From the NCBI GenBank assembly GCA_910577175.1, contig CAJTLU010000002.1, positions 1 to 64,000 on the forward strand: DNA of 64,000 nucleotides. The letters run 5' to 3'. Numbering within the stretch: the first letter of the stretch is position 1; every line of letters begins with the position of its first letter. The notes under the pieces were generated by a model that made no database searches, was not told the DNA's origin, and saw only the letters and a list, made by a program, of their open reading frames with translations. Below are positions 26,863 through 34,778 of this stretch, piece after piece. Origin of the DNA: an uncultured Lachnospiraceae bacterium. Lineage in GTDB: Bacteria > Bacillota > Clostridia > Lachnospirales > Lachnospiraceae. The translations under genes and the position numbers were made by a program.

Positions 26863-27447
26863 ATGGCAAAAGTGAGGGAACGCTCCCGGCTGACTACGCT
26901 TTGTTACGTGGAACGGGGAGACGCATATTTGATGCTTCATAGGATTAAGAAGGAAAACGATGTCAATAAGGACAAATGGATTGGAATCGGCGGACATTTT
27001 GAGGCAGGGGAAAGTCCGGAGGAGTGTATCCGCAGGGAAGCGATGGAAGAGGCAGGGCTTACATTAGAGCGTCTGAGGTTCCGCGGGATAGTGACGTTCT
27101 GCTTCCAGAAGCCGGAGGCGGAGGACTCCGGAAGGGATGCAGAGGAAAAGAGCGGAGGCGGGGCAGGAGCTGCGCTTGCGGACGAAAGCACCGTACCTTG
27201 GGATGAATGGGAATATATGTGTCTGTTTACGGCGGAGACAGATAGTGATGTCGTGCAGGAGTGTAACGAAGGAGAGCTTACCTGGGTGAAAAAGGAGCGG
27301 ATTGGGGAACTGGAGTTATGGGAAGGCGACCGGATTTTTTTCCGTTTATTGCAGGAGGAGGCGCCGTTCTTTTCTTTGAAGCTCTGTTATTACGGAAACG
27401 AGCTGATGGAAGCTTTATTAAACGGAGAGGTGTTCAAAAATTATTAA
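26863..27447 (+). CDS. NUDIX hydrolase (MutT / 8-oxo-dGTPase-like)
   Basis: A 194-residue hydrolase of nucleoside diphosphate-linked substrates. The Nudix box fits GX5EX7REUXEEXGU: GGHFEAGE, then CIRREAMEEAGL, around residues 39-61. The N-terminal LCYVERGDAYLMLHR and the WIGIGGHFE phrase resemble Firmicute 8-oxo-dGTP diphosphatases of the YtkD/MutX kind. A low-complexity glutamate/glycine-rich insertion sits near residues 86-108. The ATG at 26863 lies just beyond the foldback repeat and has AGGAAAGG upstream. An in-frame ATG at 26758 would place codons inside the repeat and is less likely. Confidence 0.85.
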   Translation: MAKVRERSRLTTLCYVERGDAYLMLHRIKKENDVNKDKWIGIGGHFEAGESPEECIRREAMEEAGLTLERLRFRGIVTFCFQKPEAEDSGRDAEEKSGGGAGAALADESTVPWDEWEYMCLFTAETDSDVVQECNEGELTWVKKERIGELELWEGDRIFFRLLQEEAPFFSLKLCYYGNELMEALLNGEVFKNY

Positions 27448-27474
27448 TTTTGTGCGACAAATCTTAAAGTGTAC

Positions 27475-27503
27475 TTGACAATGTGATGGCATAGTGCTAT
27501 GAT
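27475..27503 (+). promoter_or_regulatory. Sigma-A promoter of the SPFH operon
   Basis: TTGACA (27475-27480), 17 bp, TATGAT (27498-27503). The expected start site falls within the palindromic GATATC cluster that follows, which is a typical repression geometry. Confidence 0.85.
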
Positions 27504-27504
27504 A

Positions 27505-27535
27505 TTGATATCAAAAAGATATCATATGATATCAA
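27505..27535. promoter_or_regulatory. Palindromic operator cluster built from GATATC sites
   Basis: TTGATATCAA (27505-27514) is a perfect 10-bp palindrome. GATATCATATGATATC (27518-27533) is a perfect 16-bp palindrome. Together they give three GATATC half-sites over 31 bp, immediately downstream of the -10 box. Tandem short palindromes of this type suit ribbon-helix-helix dimers, and one such protein is encoded at 28562 in the same operon. Autorepression is the simplest reading. Confidence 0.65.
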
Positions 27536-27557
27536 TAAGAGACAGGAGGAAGGTAAA

Positions 27558-28556
27558 ATGGAACATATCATCAGTGTGGTACAGGAAAAGACAGCAAAGA
27601 CAAAGCCGGGTGGATTGTATGTATTGTTGTGTATTCTCGGATGGGGGGCAGATATTGCGGCACTTGTATTCAGCATTATTAATTTTGCAAAGGAGAGCTT
27701 TCCGGTTGCCATTACTTTATTGGTAATTGCTCTTCTTGGGTTTATCGGTATGACTATTTTTTCCTGCGGTTTTCATATCGTGGAGCCGAATCAGGCGATT
27801 GTACTGACGCTGTTCGGAAAGTATTACGGTACGGTTAAGGAGGCAGGCTTTTACTATGTGAATCCGTTTTGCAGCATGGCGTCGCCTGCAAAGATGAATG
27901 CGTCACAGAGGGCAGCCGCAGGTTCGCCGGAGGCGGTCATTACCATAGGAATGGGTCTATCCAATAAGAAGATTTCCTTGCGTACGAGAACCTTGAACAA
28001 TGAGAGGCAGAAGGTAAATGATATTCTTGGAAATCCGATTATTATCGGGGCAAATGTCATCTGGAAGGTAGCAGACCCGACGGCGGCGGTGTTCAATGTG
28101 GAAAATTTCGAGCATTATCTGTCTACCCAGTGCGATTCTGTCATCCGGAATATCGCAAGGCTGTATCCATACGATACGATGGAGGACGACGCGGAGGAAA
28201 AGACATTACGCGGCAGCAGCAATGAGATTGCGGAGATGATGGAGACGGAGCTTCAGAAGCGTGTGGCGGATGCAGGACTTGAAATCATCGACGTTCGTAT
28301 TATGCACCTTGCCTATGCGGAGGAGATTGCGGCGGCAATGTTGCAGCGGCAGCAGGCGGTTGCTATTATTGCGGCGCGCCAGAAGATTGTGGAGGGCGCG
28401 GTCAGTATGGTGAAGATGGCAATCGACCAGCTCGGCGAGGAAGAAATTGTTGTGTTGGATGAGGAGAGAAAAGCGGCCATGGTAAGCAATCTTCTCGTAG
28501 TGCTTTGCGGCAATAAGGATGCCCAGCCGATTGTAAACAGCGGCTCCATTTATTAG
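27558..28556 (+). CDS. SPFH (band 7) domain membrane protein
   Basis: A 332-residue protein. Two N-terminal hydrophobic segments (about 18-38 and 44-68) anchor it. The SPFH domain follows, with VEPNQAIVLTLFGKYYGTV and FYYVNPFCS at the start, then a helical stretch ending in MLQRQQAVAIIAARQKIV. SPFH proteins form oligomeric membrane cages that organise microdomains or protect membranes. AGGAGG sits 8 nt before the ATG. Only 5 nt separate it from a ribbon-helix-helix gene, a pairing I have seen described in Clostridia annotations. Its trigger is unknown, but the palindromic operator suggests repression by the partner. Confidence 0.9.
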   Translation: MEHIISVVQEKTAKTKPGGLYVLLCILGWGADIAALVFSIINFAKESFPVAITLLVIALLGFIGMTIFSCGFHIVEPNQAIVLTLFGKYYGTVKEAGFYYVNPFCSMASPAKMNASQRAAAGSPEAVITIGMGLSNKKISLRTRTLNNERQKVNDILGNPIIIGANVIWKVADPTAAVFNVENFEHYLSTQCDSVIRNIARLYPYDTMEDDAEEKTLRGSSNEIAEMMETELQKRVADAGLEIIDVRIMHLAYAEEIAAAMLQRQQAVAIIAARQKIVEGAVSMVKMAIDQLGEEEIVVLDEERKAAMVSNLLVVLCGNKDAQPIVNSGSIY

Positions 28557-28561
28557 ATAGA

Positions 28562-28831
28562 ATGAAAGAAACTGCAGCGCTTACTCCAGAGGAAAGGGAA
28601 GAAGCGTTAAAGAAACGCCTGGAGCGCCTTGCAGCCATGGAAGCAGAGGTGCGAAAGAAAGAAAAAGAGCTAAAGGAGAAGGAAAAGGCAAAAAAACAGA
28701 TTCCGCTCCGGTTGTCCGCCGCATTGTGGGAAGAGCTTGCCGCGTGGGCGGAAGCGGAGTTCCGCTCCGTGAACGGACAGATAGAGTATCTGCTGGCAGA
28801 GTGTGTGAAGAGGAGGAAAAACGGGTCGTAG
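28562..28831 (+). CDS. Arc-like ribbon-helix-helix protein with coiled-coil N-terminus
   Basis: An 89-residue protein. The first ~45 residues are a highly charged heptad-like helix rich in E, K and R, likely a coiled coil. Residues ~45-85 begin with the strand KQIPLRLSAALWEELAAWAE and continue to the helix RSVNGQIEYLLAECVKRRK, which fits the Arc/MetJ ribbon-helix-helix fold. The start is 5 nt after the SPFH stop with no clear ribosome site, so it is probably translated by coupling. The likely target is the GATATC palindrome set at 27505-27535. Confidence 0.8.
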   Translation: MKETAALTPEEREEALKKRLERLAAMEAEVRKKEKELKEKEKAKKQIPLRLSAALWEELAAWAEAEFRSVNGQIEYLLAECVKRRKNGS

Positions 28832-28912
28832 ACAAATCGGAGAAAGTATGCTAGAATACAGGTGACAGCAGGCAAATCAGGCTGCAACGGAAGAATGCAA
28901 GGGGGAAAAGAA

Positions 28913-30175
28913 ATGAAACTTTGTTCTGTCTGTGATAAAAAAATAAGCGGAAGCTGGTGTAAAAACTGTCATCGTTTTGTAAAGACTTATTATCTGCCGG
29001 ATGGGATTCATCTGAATGAGTCCCACAATCCGAAAAATGATGAGAACTGCACCTACCATATGGCAGACCCGGCAATATGGAATACGCCGGCTGCGCCACG
29101 GAGTACCCAGTCCACAGCACGGAATACGCAGTCTACGGCACGGAATACACAGTCTACGGCACGGAATACCCAGTCCGCGGCACGGAGCACACAAACTGCG
29201 GCGCAGAACACGCGGTCAGGGTCTCAGAACACACAATCCACGGCACGGAGTACCCAGTCAGGGTCGCGGAACACCCAGACTATGGCACGGAATACGCAGT
29301 CCACGGCGCGGAGCACACAGACGACAGGGACGAATCCCCAGAACTACGGAAGTAATACCAGTACACAGAAAAAGAAACCGGCAAAAAGTAAAGGTCCTGT
29401 AGTCTTTGTTGTAGTAATTATAATTTTATATGCGTTTTTTATATTGCTTGTCAGAGTTGTGCCGTTTGTAATGGATATGATTGGCGACCTGAATCCGGAG
29501 ACTCGTTATGAGGAGGAACGGGAGGAGGTCACAGACCAGGACAGAATAGACGACTGGGGGGAGGATTCTTCTCTGTCAGAGGCAAAGCGGGAGCTTGAGG
29601 AGATAAAGCGGGTTGCGGCCCTCCAGAAGCTGCAACCTGTAGATACGGACAAAGATGAAGAGGGATGGCAGTATTCTTTTTATCTCCCGGAAGAGATACA
29701 GGAGCTGGAATTTGAGTGTAATATGCAGAGTCATTTTGAACTGACGCTTTCCGGGTTCACCACTTGGCTGGAGCAGAATTTTGACGAGGCATATGAGGAA
29801 AGTGAAAATCTGGACCAATATAAGAATTATCTTGCCGAAGGGGAAGGAGAGAGCTGGTATTGCTTTAGTTCCTACCATGATTATCTTATTTCCGATTATT
29901 TCGGGATACGTGTGGATTATGATACGGCAGTGGAAACCATTCATGGAATTGCAGTTCTTTATACGGTGGAAGAGGATCATGCGGAGTTGTGTTATAATGT
30001 ATTGAAAATGCTTGACCCGGAAACGGACTGGTCGAAGACGGATTTTTCAGAACAGATGGAAGAAGTACTTCGTACGGAAGAATATATGGAGATTTATTCC
30101 TCTGATTTTCTGAATATTGCCGCGCAGGTAGGGGAAGGAGTGCTTTCAATTGTCTATTATCCTTCCTATGAATAG
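28913..30175 (+). CDS. Zinc-ribbon membrane protein with an 11-copy heptapeptide repeat
   Basis: A 420-residue protein of unknown function. Residues 4-19 hold a four-cysteine zinc ribbon (CSVC and CKNC). Residues ~63-139 are eleven tandem heptapeptides of the form R-N/S-T-Q-S-T-A. A lysine-rich patch and one transmembrane helix (about 157-180) follow. The C-terminal ~230 residues are acidic and probably extracytoplasmic, with conserved-looking aromatic and acidic stretches but no family I recognise. A cytoplasmic zinc ribbon, linker, single helix and external domain suggest a surface or stress-sensing protein. The ATG at 28913 is chosen for AGGGGG 7 nt upstream. The next operon begins 22 nt after the stop. 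Confidence 0.8.
   Translation: MKLCSVCDKKISGSWCKNCHRFVKTYYLPDGIHLNESHNPKNDENCTYHMADPAIWNTPAAPRSTQSTARNTQSTARNTQSTARNTQSAARSTQTAAQNTRSGSQNTQSTARSTQSGSRNTQTMARNTQSTARSTQTTGTNPQNYGSNTSTQKKKPAKSKGPVVFVVVIIILYAFFILLVRVVPFVMDMIGDLNPETRYEEEREEVTDQDRIDDWGEDSSLSEAKRELEEIKRVAALQKLQPVDTDKDEEGWQYSFYLPEEIQELEFECNMQSHFELTLSGFTTWLEQNFDEAYEESENLDQYKNYLAEGEGESWYCFSSYHDYLISDYFGIRVDYDTAVETIHGIAVLYTVEEDHAELCYNVLKMLDPETDWSKTDFSEQMEEVLRTEEYMEIYSSDFLNIAAQVGEGVLSIVYYPSYE
29099..29329 (+). repeat. In-frame 21-bp minisatellite, 11 units
   Basis: Eleven contiguous 21-bp units, each encoding one heptapeptide, with units 2 to 4 nearly identical and later ones diverged (QNTRSGS, RNTQTMA and similar). The period is a multiple of three, so copy-number change would not shift the frame. 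All sense frames and some antisense frames stay open here because of the repeat. Confidence 0.92.
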
Positions 30176-30197
30176 TACATTGGAAAAAGATTTTGAC

Positions 30198-30225
30198 TTG
30201 ACAATTTACCGCAGGATGCTATAAT
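30198..30225 (+). promoter_or_regulatory. Sigma-A promoter of the thrS T-box operon
   Basis: TTGACA (30198-30203), 16 bp, TATAAT (30220-30225), placed 22 nt after the preceding gene. Confidence 0.85.
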
Positions 30226-30231
30226 AAGCAT

Positions 30232-30460
30232 ATGTGAAAGCGTTGAAGAGGAAAGTAAGCTGTGAAGCGCTACAGAGAGGGCTGCGTTTGCTGGGAGCAG
30301 CCTGCCGGAAGCAGCCGAAGACCACCTCGGAGCGGGCTTAATACGCCACGGTGATTCCGTTATCATCAGAAAGAAGCCGGAAAAGCAGAATGCTTTTCAA
30401 GAAGGGTGGAACCGCGAGAAATCGTCCCTTTGCTGCCATTGGCAGCAGGGGGATTTTTTA
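30232..30460 (+). promoter_or_regulatory. T-box leader sensing uncharged tRNA-Thr
   Basis: The leader ends with the conserved T-box AAGGGTGGAACCGCG (30402-30416), whose variable base A fits the U discriminator of tRNA-Thr. A terminator follows: TCCC..TGCTGCC/GGCAGCA..GGGGGA then TTTTTTATT. An ACC at 30321-30323 within GAAGACCACC is the probable threonine specifier. The leader ends about 40 nt before thrS. Confidence 0.9.
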
Positions 30461-30502
30461 TTTCTTATTATCAATGTTATTAATGAAAGAGAGGAGAAAA
30501 AG

Positions 30503-32464
30503 ATGAAGATTACATTAAAGGACGGCTCCGTAAAGGAGTATGCAGGCGCAATGTCTGTGATTGATATTGCAAAGGATATCAGTGAGGGACTTGCCAGAAT
30601 GGCATGTGCTGCGGAAATAAATGGCAGGGTAGCAGACCTTAGGACTGTAGTGGAGGAAGACAGCGAGTTAAATATTCTTACGTTTCAGGATGAGGCAGGT
30701 AAGGCGGCTTACCGCCATACGGCATCCCATGTACTGGCAGAGGCGGTAAAGCGTCTGTATCCGGAGGCAAAGTGCGCAATCGGGCCGTCGATTGATACCG
30801 GATTTTATTATGATTTTGACTGTCCTCCGTTTGACAGGGAGGCGCTTGATGCGTTAGAAGCAGAGATGAAGAAGATTATTAAGGAGGGGGCGGAGCTGAC
30901 CCGTTATACCCTGCCGCGTGCCGAGGCAATCCGTTTTATGGAGGAAAAGGAGGAGCCGTATAAGGTAGAGCTCATCCGGGATTTGCCGGAGGACGCTGAG
31001 ATTTCGTTTTATTCCCAGGGCGGATTTACCGACCTTTGCGCAGGACCGCATCTGATGAGTACAAAGGGCATCAAGGCAATTAAGCTGATTTCTTCTTCCG
31101 GCGCTTACTGGAGAGGAAGCGAAAAGAACAAGATGCTGACCCGTATTTATGGTACGGCATTTACAAAGAATGCAGACCTTGAAGCATATCTGGAGCATCT
31201 GGAGGATATAAAGAAGCGCGACCACAATAAGCTTGGCCGCGAGATGGAGCTGTTTACGACGGTGGATGTCATCGGGCAGGGCCTGCCGCTTCTGATGCCG
31301 AAAGGAGCAAAGATTATCCAGAGGTTGCAGCGCTGGATTGAGGACCTGGAGGATAATGAATGGGGCTATGTCCGTACGAAGACGCCGTTGATGGCAAAAA
31401 GCGATTTGTATAAGATTTCCGGTCATTGGGACCACTATATGGACGGCATGTTCGTGATGGGAGAGGAAGAAAAGGACAAGGAGGTATTTGCGCTCCGGCC
31501 GATGACCTGTCCGTTCCAGTATTATGTATACAAGGCAAGCCAGAAGTCCTATAAGGATTTGCCGCTTCGTTACGGTGAAACTTCGACGTTGTTCCGGAAC
31601 GAGGATTCGGGTGAAATGCACGGTCTGACCAGGGTCCGCCAGTTTACCATTTCCGAGGGACATCTGATTGTACGTCCGGACCAGATGGTAGAGGAGTTTA
31701 AGAAGTGTATTGCGCTGGCGCAGTATTGTTTAAAGACCCTCGGGGTAGAGGAGGATGTGACCTACCGCCTTTCCCGCTGGGACCCGGAGAATCCGGAGAA
31801 GTATGTCGGCTCAGCCGAGGTCTGGAACGAGACAGAGCAGCATATCCGCGACGTGCTGAACGAGCTTGGTATTTCCTTTATCGAGGGAGTCGGCGAGGCG
31901 GCATTCTACGGCCCAAAGATTGATATTCAGGCGAAGAACGTGTACGGCAAGGAAGATACGATGATTACGATTCAGTGGGATGCCCTGCTGGCAGAGCAGT
32001 TTGATATGTATTATATCGACCAGAACGGGGATAAAGTCCGTCCGTATATTATCCACAGAACGAGTATGGGCTGCTACGAGCGGACGCTTGCATGGCTGAT
32101 TGAGAAATATGCCGGATTGTTCCCGACATGGCTCTGCCCGGAGCAGGTACGTGTGCTTCCGATTTCCGAAAAATACAATAACTATGCGGAGCAGGTAAAG
32201 AAAGAGCTTACAAAGAACGGTATTTCCGCAGAGGTGGATAACAGGGCAGAAAAAATCGGCTATAAGATTCGTGAGACCAGACTTGCCCGTGTGCCGTATA
32301 TGCTTGTGGTAGGACAGAAGGAGGAGGAAGAGGGCGTTGTTTCCGTAAGAAGCCGTTATCTCGGGGACGAGGGACAGAAGCCGCTTTCCACGTTTATCGC
32401 AGCAATCTGTGAGGAAATCCGCACAAAGGAAATCCGTAAGATAGAGGTACAGGAGGAAAAGTAA
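30503..32464 (+). CDS. thrS: Threonyl-tRNA synthetase
   Basis: A 653-residue class II synthetase. The TGS domain is at residues 1-60. The editing domain includes the HTASHVLAEAVKRLYP zinc-site motif, and FTDLCAGPHL is the second part of that site. The catalytic core has motif 2 TSTLFRNEDSGEMHGLTRVR with zinc-binding MTCPFQYYVY, and motif 3 GCYERTLAWLIEKY. The C-terminal anticodon-binding domain starts about residue 540 (WLCPEQVRVLPIS). The ribosome site GAGGAG precedes the ATG. It is expressed from its own T-box promoter. Length and domain order are normal. Confidence 0.97.
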   Translation: MKITLKDGSVKEYAGAMSVIDIAKDISEGLARMACAAEINGRVADLRTVVEEDSELNILTFQDEAGKAAYRHTASHVLAEAVKRLYPEAKCAIGPSIDTGFYYDFDCPPFDREALDALEAEMKKIIKEGAELTRYTLPRAEAIRFMEEKEEPYKVELIRDLPEDAEISFYSQGGFTDLCAGPHLMSTKGIKAIKLISSSGAYWRGSEKNKMLTRIYGTAFTKNADLEAYLEHLEDIKKRDHNKLGREMELFTTVDVIGQGLPLLMPKGAKIIQRLQRWIEDLEDNEWGYVRTKTPLMAKSDLYKISGHWDHYMDGMFVMGEEEKDKEVFALRPMTCPFQYYVYKASQKSYKDLPLRYGETSTLFRNEDSGEMHGLTRVRQFTISEGHLIVRPDQMVEEFKKCIALAQYCLKTLGVEEDVTYRLSRWDPENPEKYVGSAEVWNETEQHIRDVLNELGISFIEGVGEAAFYGPKIDIQAKNVYGKEDTMITIQWDALLAEQFDMYYIDQNGDKVRPYIIHRTSMGCYERTLAWLIEKYAGLFPTWLCPEQVRVLPISEKYNNYAEQVKKELTKNGISAEVDNRAEKIGYKIRETRLARVPYMLVVGQKEEEEGVVSVRSRYLGDEGQKPLSTFIAAICEEIRTKEIRKIEVQEEK

Positions 32465-32471
32465 AAAAGAC

Positions 32472-32507
32472 AGGGGGCTGCGCTTTGTGCGGAGGCCCCC
32501 GTTTTTT
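32472..32507 (+). terminator. Intrinsic terminator after thrS
   Basis: GGGGGC..CGC pairs with GCG..GGCCCCC, followed by GTTTTTTC, starting 8 nt after the thrS stop. Confidence 0.88.
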
Positions 32508-32555
32508 CAGGAGAATGCTTTATAAGACAGTGCAGAAAGGGAAGGGAAGCAGGAC

Positions 32556-33050
32556 ATGAAAGAATACTGGGATTTATGTGATGTGGCAGGGCGGTTGACA
32601 GGAGAAACGATTTTACGGGGAGAACCGGTTCCGGAAGGGCGTTACCATAAGGTAGTGCATATATGGATACAGAATCCAAAGGGCGAACTGCTGCTTCAGA
32701 AGCGGAGCGACAGGGTGGAATGGAAGCCGGGTATCTGGGCAGTGACCGGAGGCTCAGCGGTTGCAGGGGAAGCTCCGTATGCCGCCGCGGTACGGGAGAC
32801 AGGAGAGGAGCTTGGGATTCAGGCTCTGCCGGAGCAGCTGGAGTTTTTGTTCTGTATGCGCCGCCGGGATACATTTTGTTATATTTATCTGCTGAAGGCG
32901 GACGTGCCAGTGGAAGAACTGACGCTGCAGGAAGAGGAGGTCGCTCTTGCAAAATGGCTGACGATGGAAGAGATAAAAAAGGACATGGAAGAGGGACGGC
33001 TTCACCGGTATGACTATTTTGAGGTGCTTTGTAAGTATTTAGGTTTGTAG
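32556..33050 (+). CDS. NUDIX hydrolase (IPP isomerase-like subgroup)
   Basis: A 164-residue hydrolase. The Nudix box is complete: GGSAVAGE, then AAVRETGEELGI, around residues 66-88. The N-terminal EYWDLCDVAGRLTG and the YHKVVHIWIQN phrase followed by LLLQKRS are typical of the YfcD/isopentenyl-diphosphate-isomerase-like NUDIX group, whose substrates are mostly unproven. GGGAAGGGAAG lies upstream of the start. It shares little sequence with the other NUDIX protein at 26863. It may be cotranscribed with the M50-like peptidase 56 nt downstream. Confidence 0.85.
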   Translation: MKEYWDLCDVAGRLTGETILRGEPVPEGRYHKVVHIWIQNPKGELLLQKRSDRVEWKPGIWAVTGGSAVAGEAPYAAAVRETGEELGIQALPEQLEFLFCMRRRDTFCYIYLLKADVPVEELTLQEEEVALAKWLTMEEIKKDMEEGRLHRYDYFEVLCKYLGL

Positions 33051-33106
33051 ACAGATAAGGCGGAACAGAAGGCGGTACGCAAGGGGCGTATGCGGAAAGG
33101 AAAGGC

Positions 33107-34303
33107 ATGGAGGACGAAAAAAGAGATACAGTAAAAAAGCAGAAGAGGAGCGCGGCAGGAGCAAGGCAGGTGCTGAAAATGTTTTTTTTCCTTGCAATCG
33201 GCGCTCTGGCGGGGTTCCTTTCTATCTGGGTGCTGGGCGTCGGGAGGATGAAAGAGATGAAATTCGGCATTTTTCTGATTTCCTATGGTCTGATTTTTTT
33301 CGGGCTGGTTATCTGGATTTTTATACATACGATTCTGCACGAGGCAGGGCATCTGGTCTGCGGGCTGCTTTCCGGCTACCGTTACTGTTCGTTCCGGTTC
33401 GGGCGTTTTACGCTTGCGAAGTATCCGGACGGAATGAAAATGAAACGCTTTTCGATTCCAGGAACCGTGGGACAGTGCCTGATGGCGCCACCGCCATACA
33501 ATGACGGCAGTTTTCCCTACACGTTCTATCTTCTTGGCGGGTTTATGGTAAATCTGATTTGTGCGGTGGTTTTGTTTGCTGTATTTTTGCTGGCAGGCAG
33601 CGGCTCCTTTGCGGGGCGCATGCTTGCAGCGGGAGGCGCTATGGCGCTTTATCTTGGAATTGTCAATGCAGTTCCGGCAAAGTCCGATATCCCGAACGAC
33701 GGCTATCAGATTTTTATGCTGGGAAAGAGCAAAGAGGAACGGCGGGCGTTCTGGGAGTCGTTAGAGTTTAATGCAAGGCTCCAGCAGGGAACCCGTCTCA
33801 GGGAGATTGAAAAGGACTGGGAAGCGCTAGATAATGAGACGCTGGTCAGACAGTGCGAGGGCATGAAGGGGCTGACCGGCCTGGCGATGCGTTATAATTA
33901 TCTGCTTGATACGGAGCGCTTTGCGGAGGCAGAGGATTTATGCCAAAGGCTGCTAAAAAAAGGGGTCTCGGTAGATTTGTACCGGAAGTTGTTTTTGGGA
34001 GAGGCGCTGTATCTGGAGCTTTTGCTGCACGGCAGAACGGAAGAAATCGAACGGTTTGCCACAAAGGAGGTGCTGGACTTTTTAAAGGCGACTGCCGCCG
34101 TGATGCCTTCTTCGGCAAGAACCTTATATGCGTATGAAAGGCTGTTCCGGCAGGAGGAGAAGGAGCTTGCAAAGGCAGAAAAGCAGTTTGCGGATGCGGT
34201 AAAGAACTATCCGGTGCTGGGGGAACTGGCACAGGAGCAGATGCTGGTGGAAAAGGTAGACGAGGTCTGCCAGCAGAGACAAAAAACGCCGGACAGGGTG
34301 TAA
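33107..34303 (+). CDS. M50-like membrane metalloprotease
   Basis: A 398-residue membrane protein. Two N-terminal helices (about 23-45 and 52-75) lead into HEAGH at residues 78-82, the zinc-binding motif of site-2-protease-like peptidases. A further hydrophobic region (about 145-190) ends with NAVPAKSDIPNDGYQ, which resembles the third zinc-ligand NxxPxxxxDG motif. The C-terminal ~170 residues are helical and TPR-like, probably cytoplasmic. This suggests intramembrane or membrane-proximal cleavage of a regulator, but no anti-sigma partner is nearby. The short loop GLLSGYRYCSFRFGRF after HEAGH is usual for clostridial members of unknown function. Confidence 0.8.
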   Translation: MEDEKRDTVKKQKRSAAGARQVLKMFFFLAIGALAGFLSIWVLGVGRMKEMKFGIFLISYGLIFFGLVIWIFIHTILHEAGHLVCGLLSGYRYCSFRFGRFTLAKYPDGMKMKRFSIPGTVGQCLMAPPPYNDGSFPYTFYLLGGFMVNLICAVVLFAVFLLAGSGSFAGRMLAAGGAMALYLGIVNAVPAKSDIPNDGYQIFMLGKSKEERRAFWESLEFNARLQQGTRLREIEKDWEALDNETLVRQCEGMKGLTGLAMRYNYLLDTERFAEAEDLCQRLLKKGVSVDLYRKLFLGEALYLELLLHGRTEEIERFATKEVLDFLKATAAVMPSSARTLYAYERLFRQEEKELAKAEKQFADAVKNYPVLGELAQEQMLVEKVDEVCQQRQKTPDRV

Positions 34304-34343
34304 CGCCGGAATCTGCCGTATGGAAAAGCAAAGAGAGCCGGTA

Positions 34344-34436
34344 CTATAGCTGAAAGAAAAACGGCGAAGCGGCATATCTGGATTGCTTGTGCGCTATATG
34401 TGGGATTTGAAAAGGCTGCAGCAGGAAATGTAAAGT
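34344..34436 (+). pseudogene. Remnant of the 5' end of a subtilase gene
   Basis: The stretch from GAAAGAAAAACGGCGAAGCG to AAGGCTGCAGCAGGAAATG closely matches the start of the intact subtilase gene (about 45488-45562), including the region upstream of its start codon. GATTTGAAAAGGCTGCAG is identical in both. Homology stops after about 90 nt and no coding frame continues. It is a truncated duplicate with no function visible. Confidence 0.75.
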
Positions 34437-34640
34437 CGGGGGAATAGTGACAAGCCCGGGGTCATACGATAGCGTAAGGGAAGCGCAGACGATAGGCGGA
34501 AGCGGTCGTTGCCTTCTTTGGTTTCCAATAATTCCCTGAGCGCTTATCCTGTGGCGACAGAGGAGCAGGAGTCCTTGAGAAGTCATACAAAATAGCGCCG
34601 TTCCGGCACAAAAGCGGTGAAAAAAAGCTTATGACAAGAA
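34437..34640. other. Unexplained non-coding stretch before the chemosensory operon
   Basis: No credible gene is present. Some complementary segments exist, for example AAGGGAA with TTCCCT and GATAGCG with CGCTTATC, which together could fold into a branched RNA of about 120 nt (34470-34590). No promoter or terminator brackets it. It may be the rest of the degraded insertion that carries the subtilase remnant. Confidence 0.3.
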
Positions 34641-34641
34641 C

Positions 34642-34670
34642 TTGACATCAATGGGGGATAATGGTATTAT
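34642..34670 (+). promoter_or_regulatory. Promoter of the chemosensory operon
   Basis: TTGACA (34642-34647), 17 bp, TATTAT (34665-34670). A perfect TATAAT at 34668-34673 overlaps, but with a 20-bp spacer. The leader to the first start codon is about 100 nt. Confidence 0.75.
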
Positions 34671-34778
34671 AATGTCAGGAATTGTTCGGCTGAAATCATC
34701 ATAAGAAGGTTTTCTGGCGGGAGCGATTTTCGGCATTGGTATAACGAAAAAGGGATATCAAGGAAAGGAACAGGAATA

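Noticed and set aside
29099..29329. Possible CRISPR array
   Set aside because: The 21-bp units are directly adjacent, without spacers, and lie inside a coding frame.
29016..29402. Alternative sense frames across the 21-bp repeat region
   Set aside because: A periodic sequence keeps all frames open. Only the frame at 28913 has a ribosome site, zinc ribbon and continuation beyond the repeat.
30854..31663. A 269-codon open frame on the minus strand inside thrS
   Set aside because: Entirely antisense to the conserved thrS core, with no start signal or recognisable domain.
32356..33270. A 304-codon open frame on the minus strand opposite the thrS end and the second NUDIX gene
   Set aside because: It lies antisense to well-supported genes, is low-complexity and proline/serine-rich, and lacks a ribosome site or family motifs. 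It is a by-product of codon bias.
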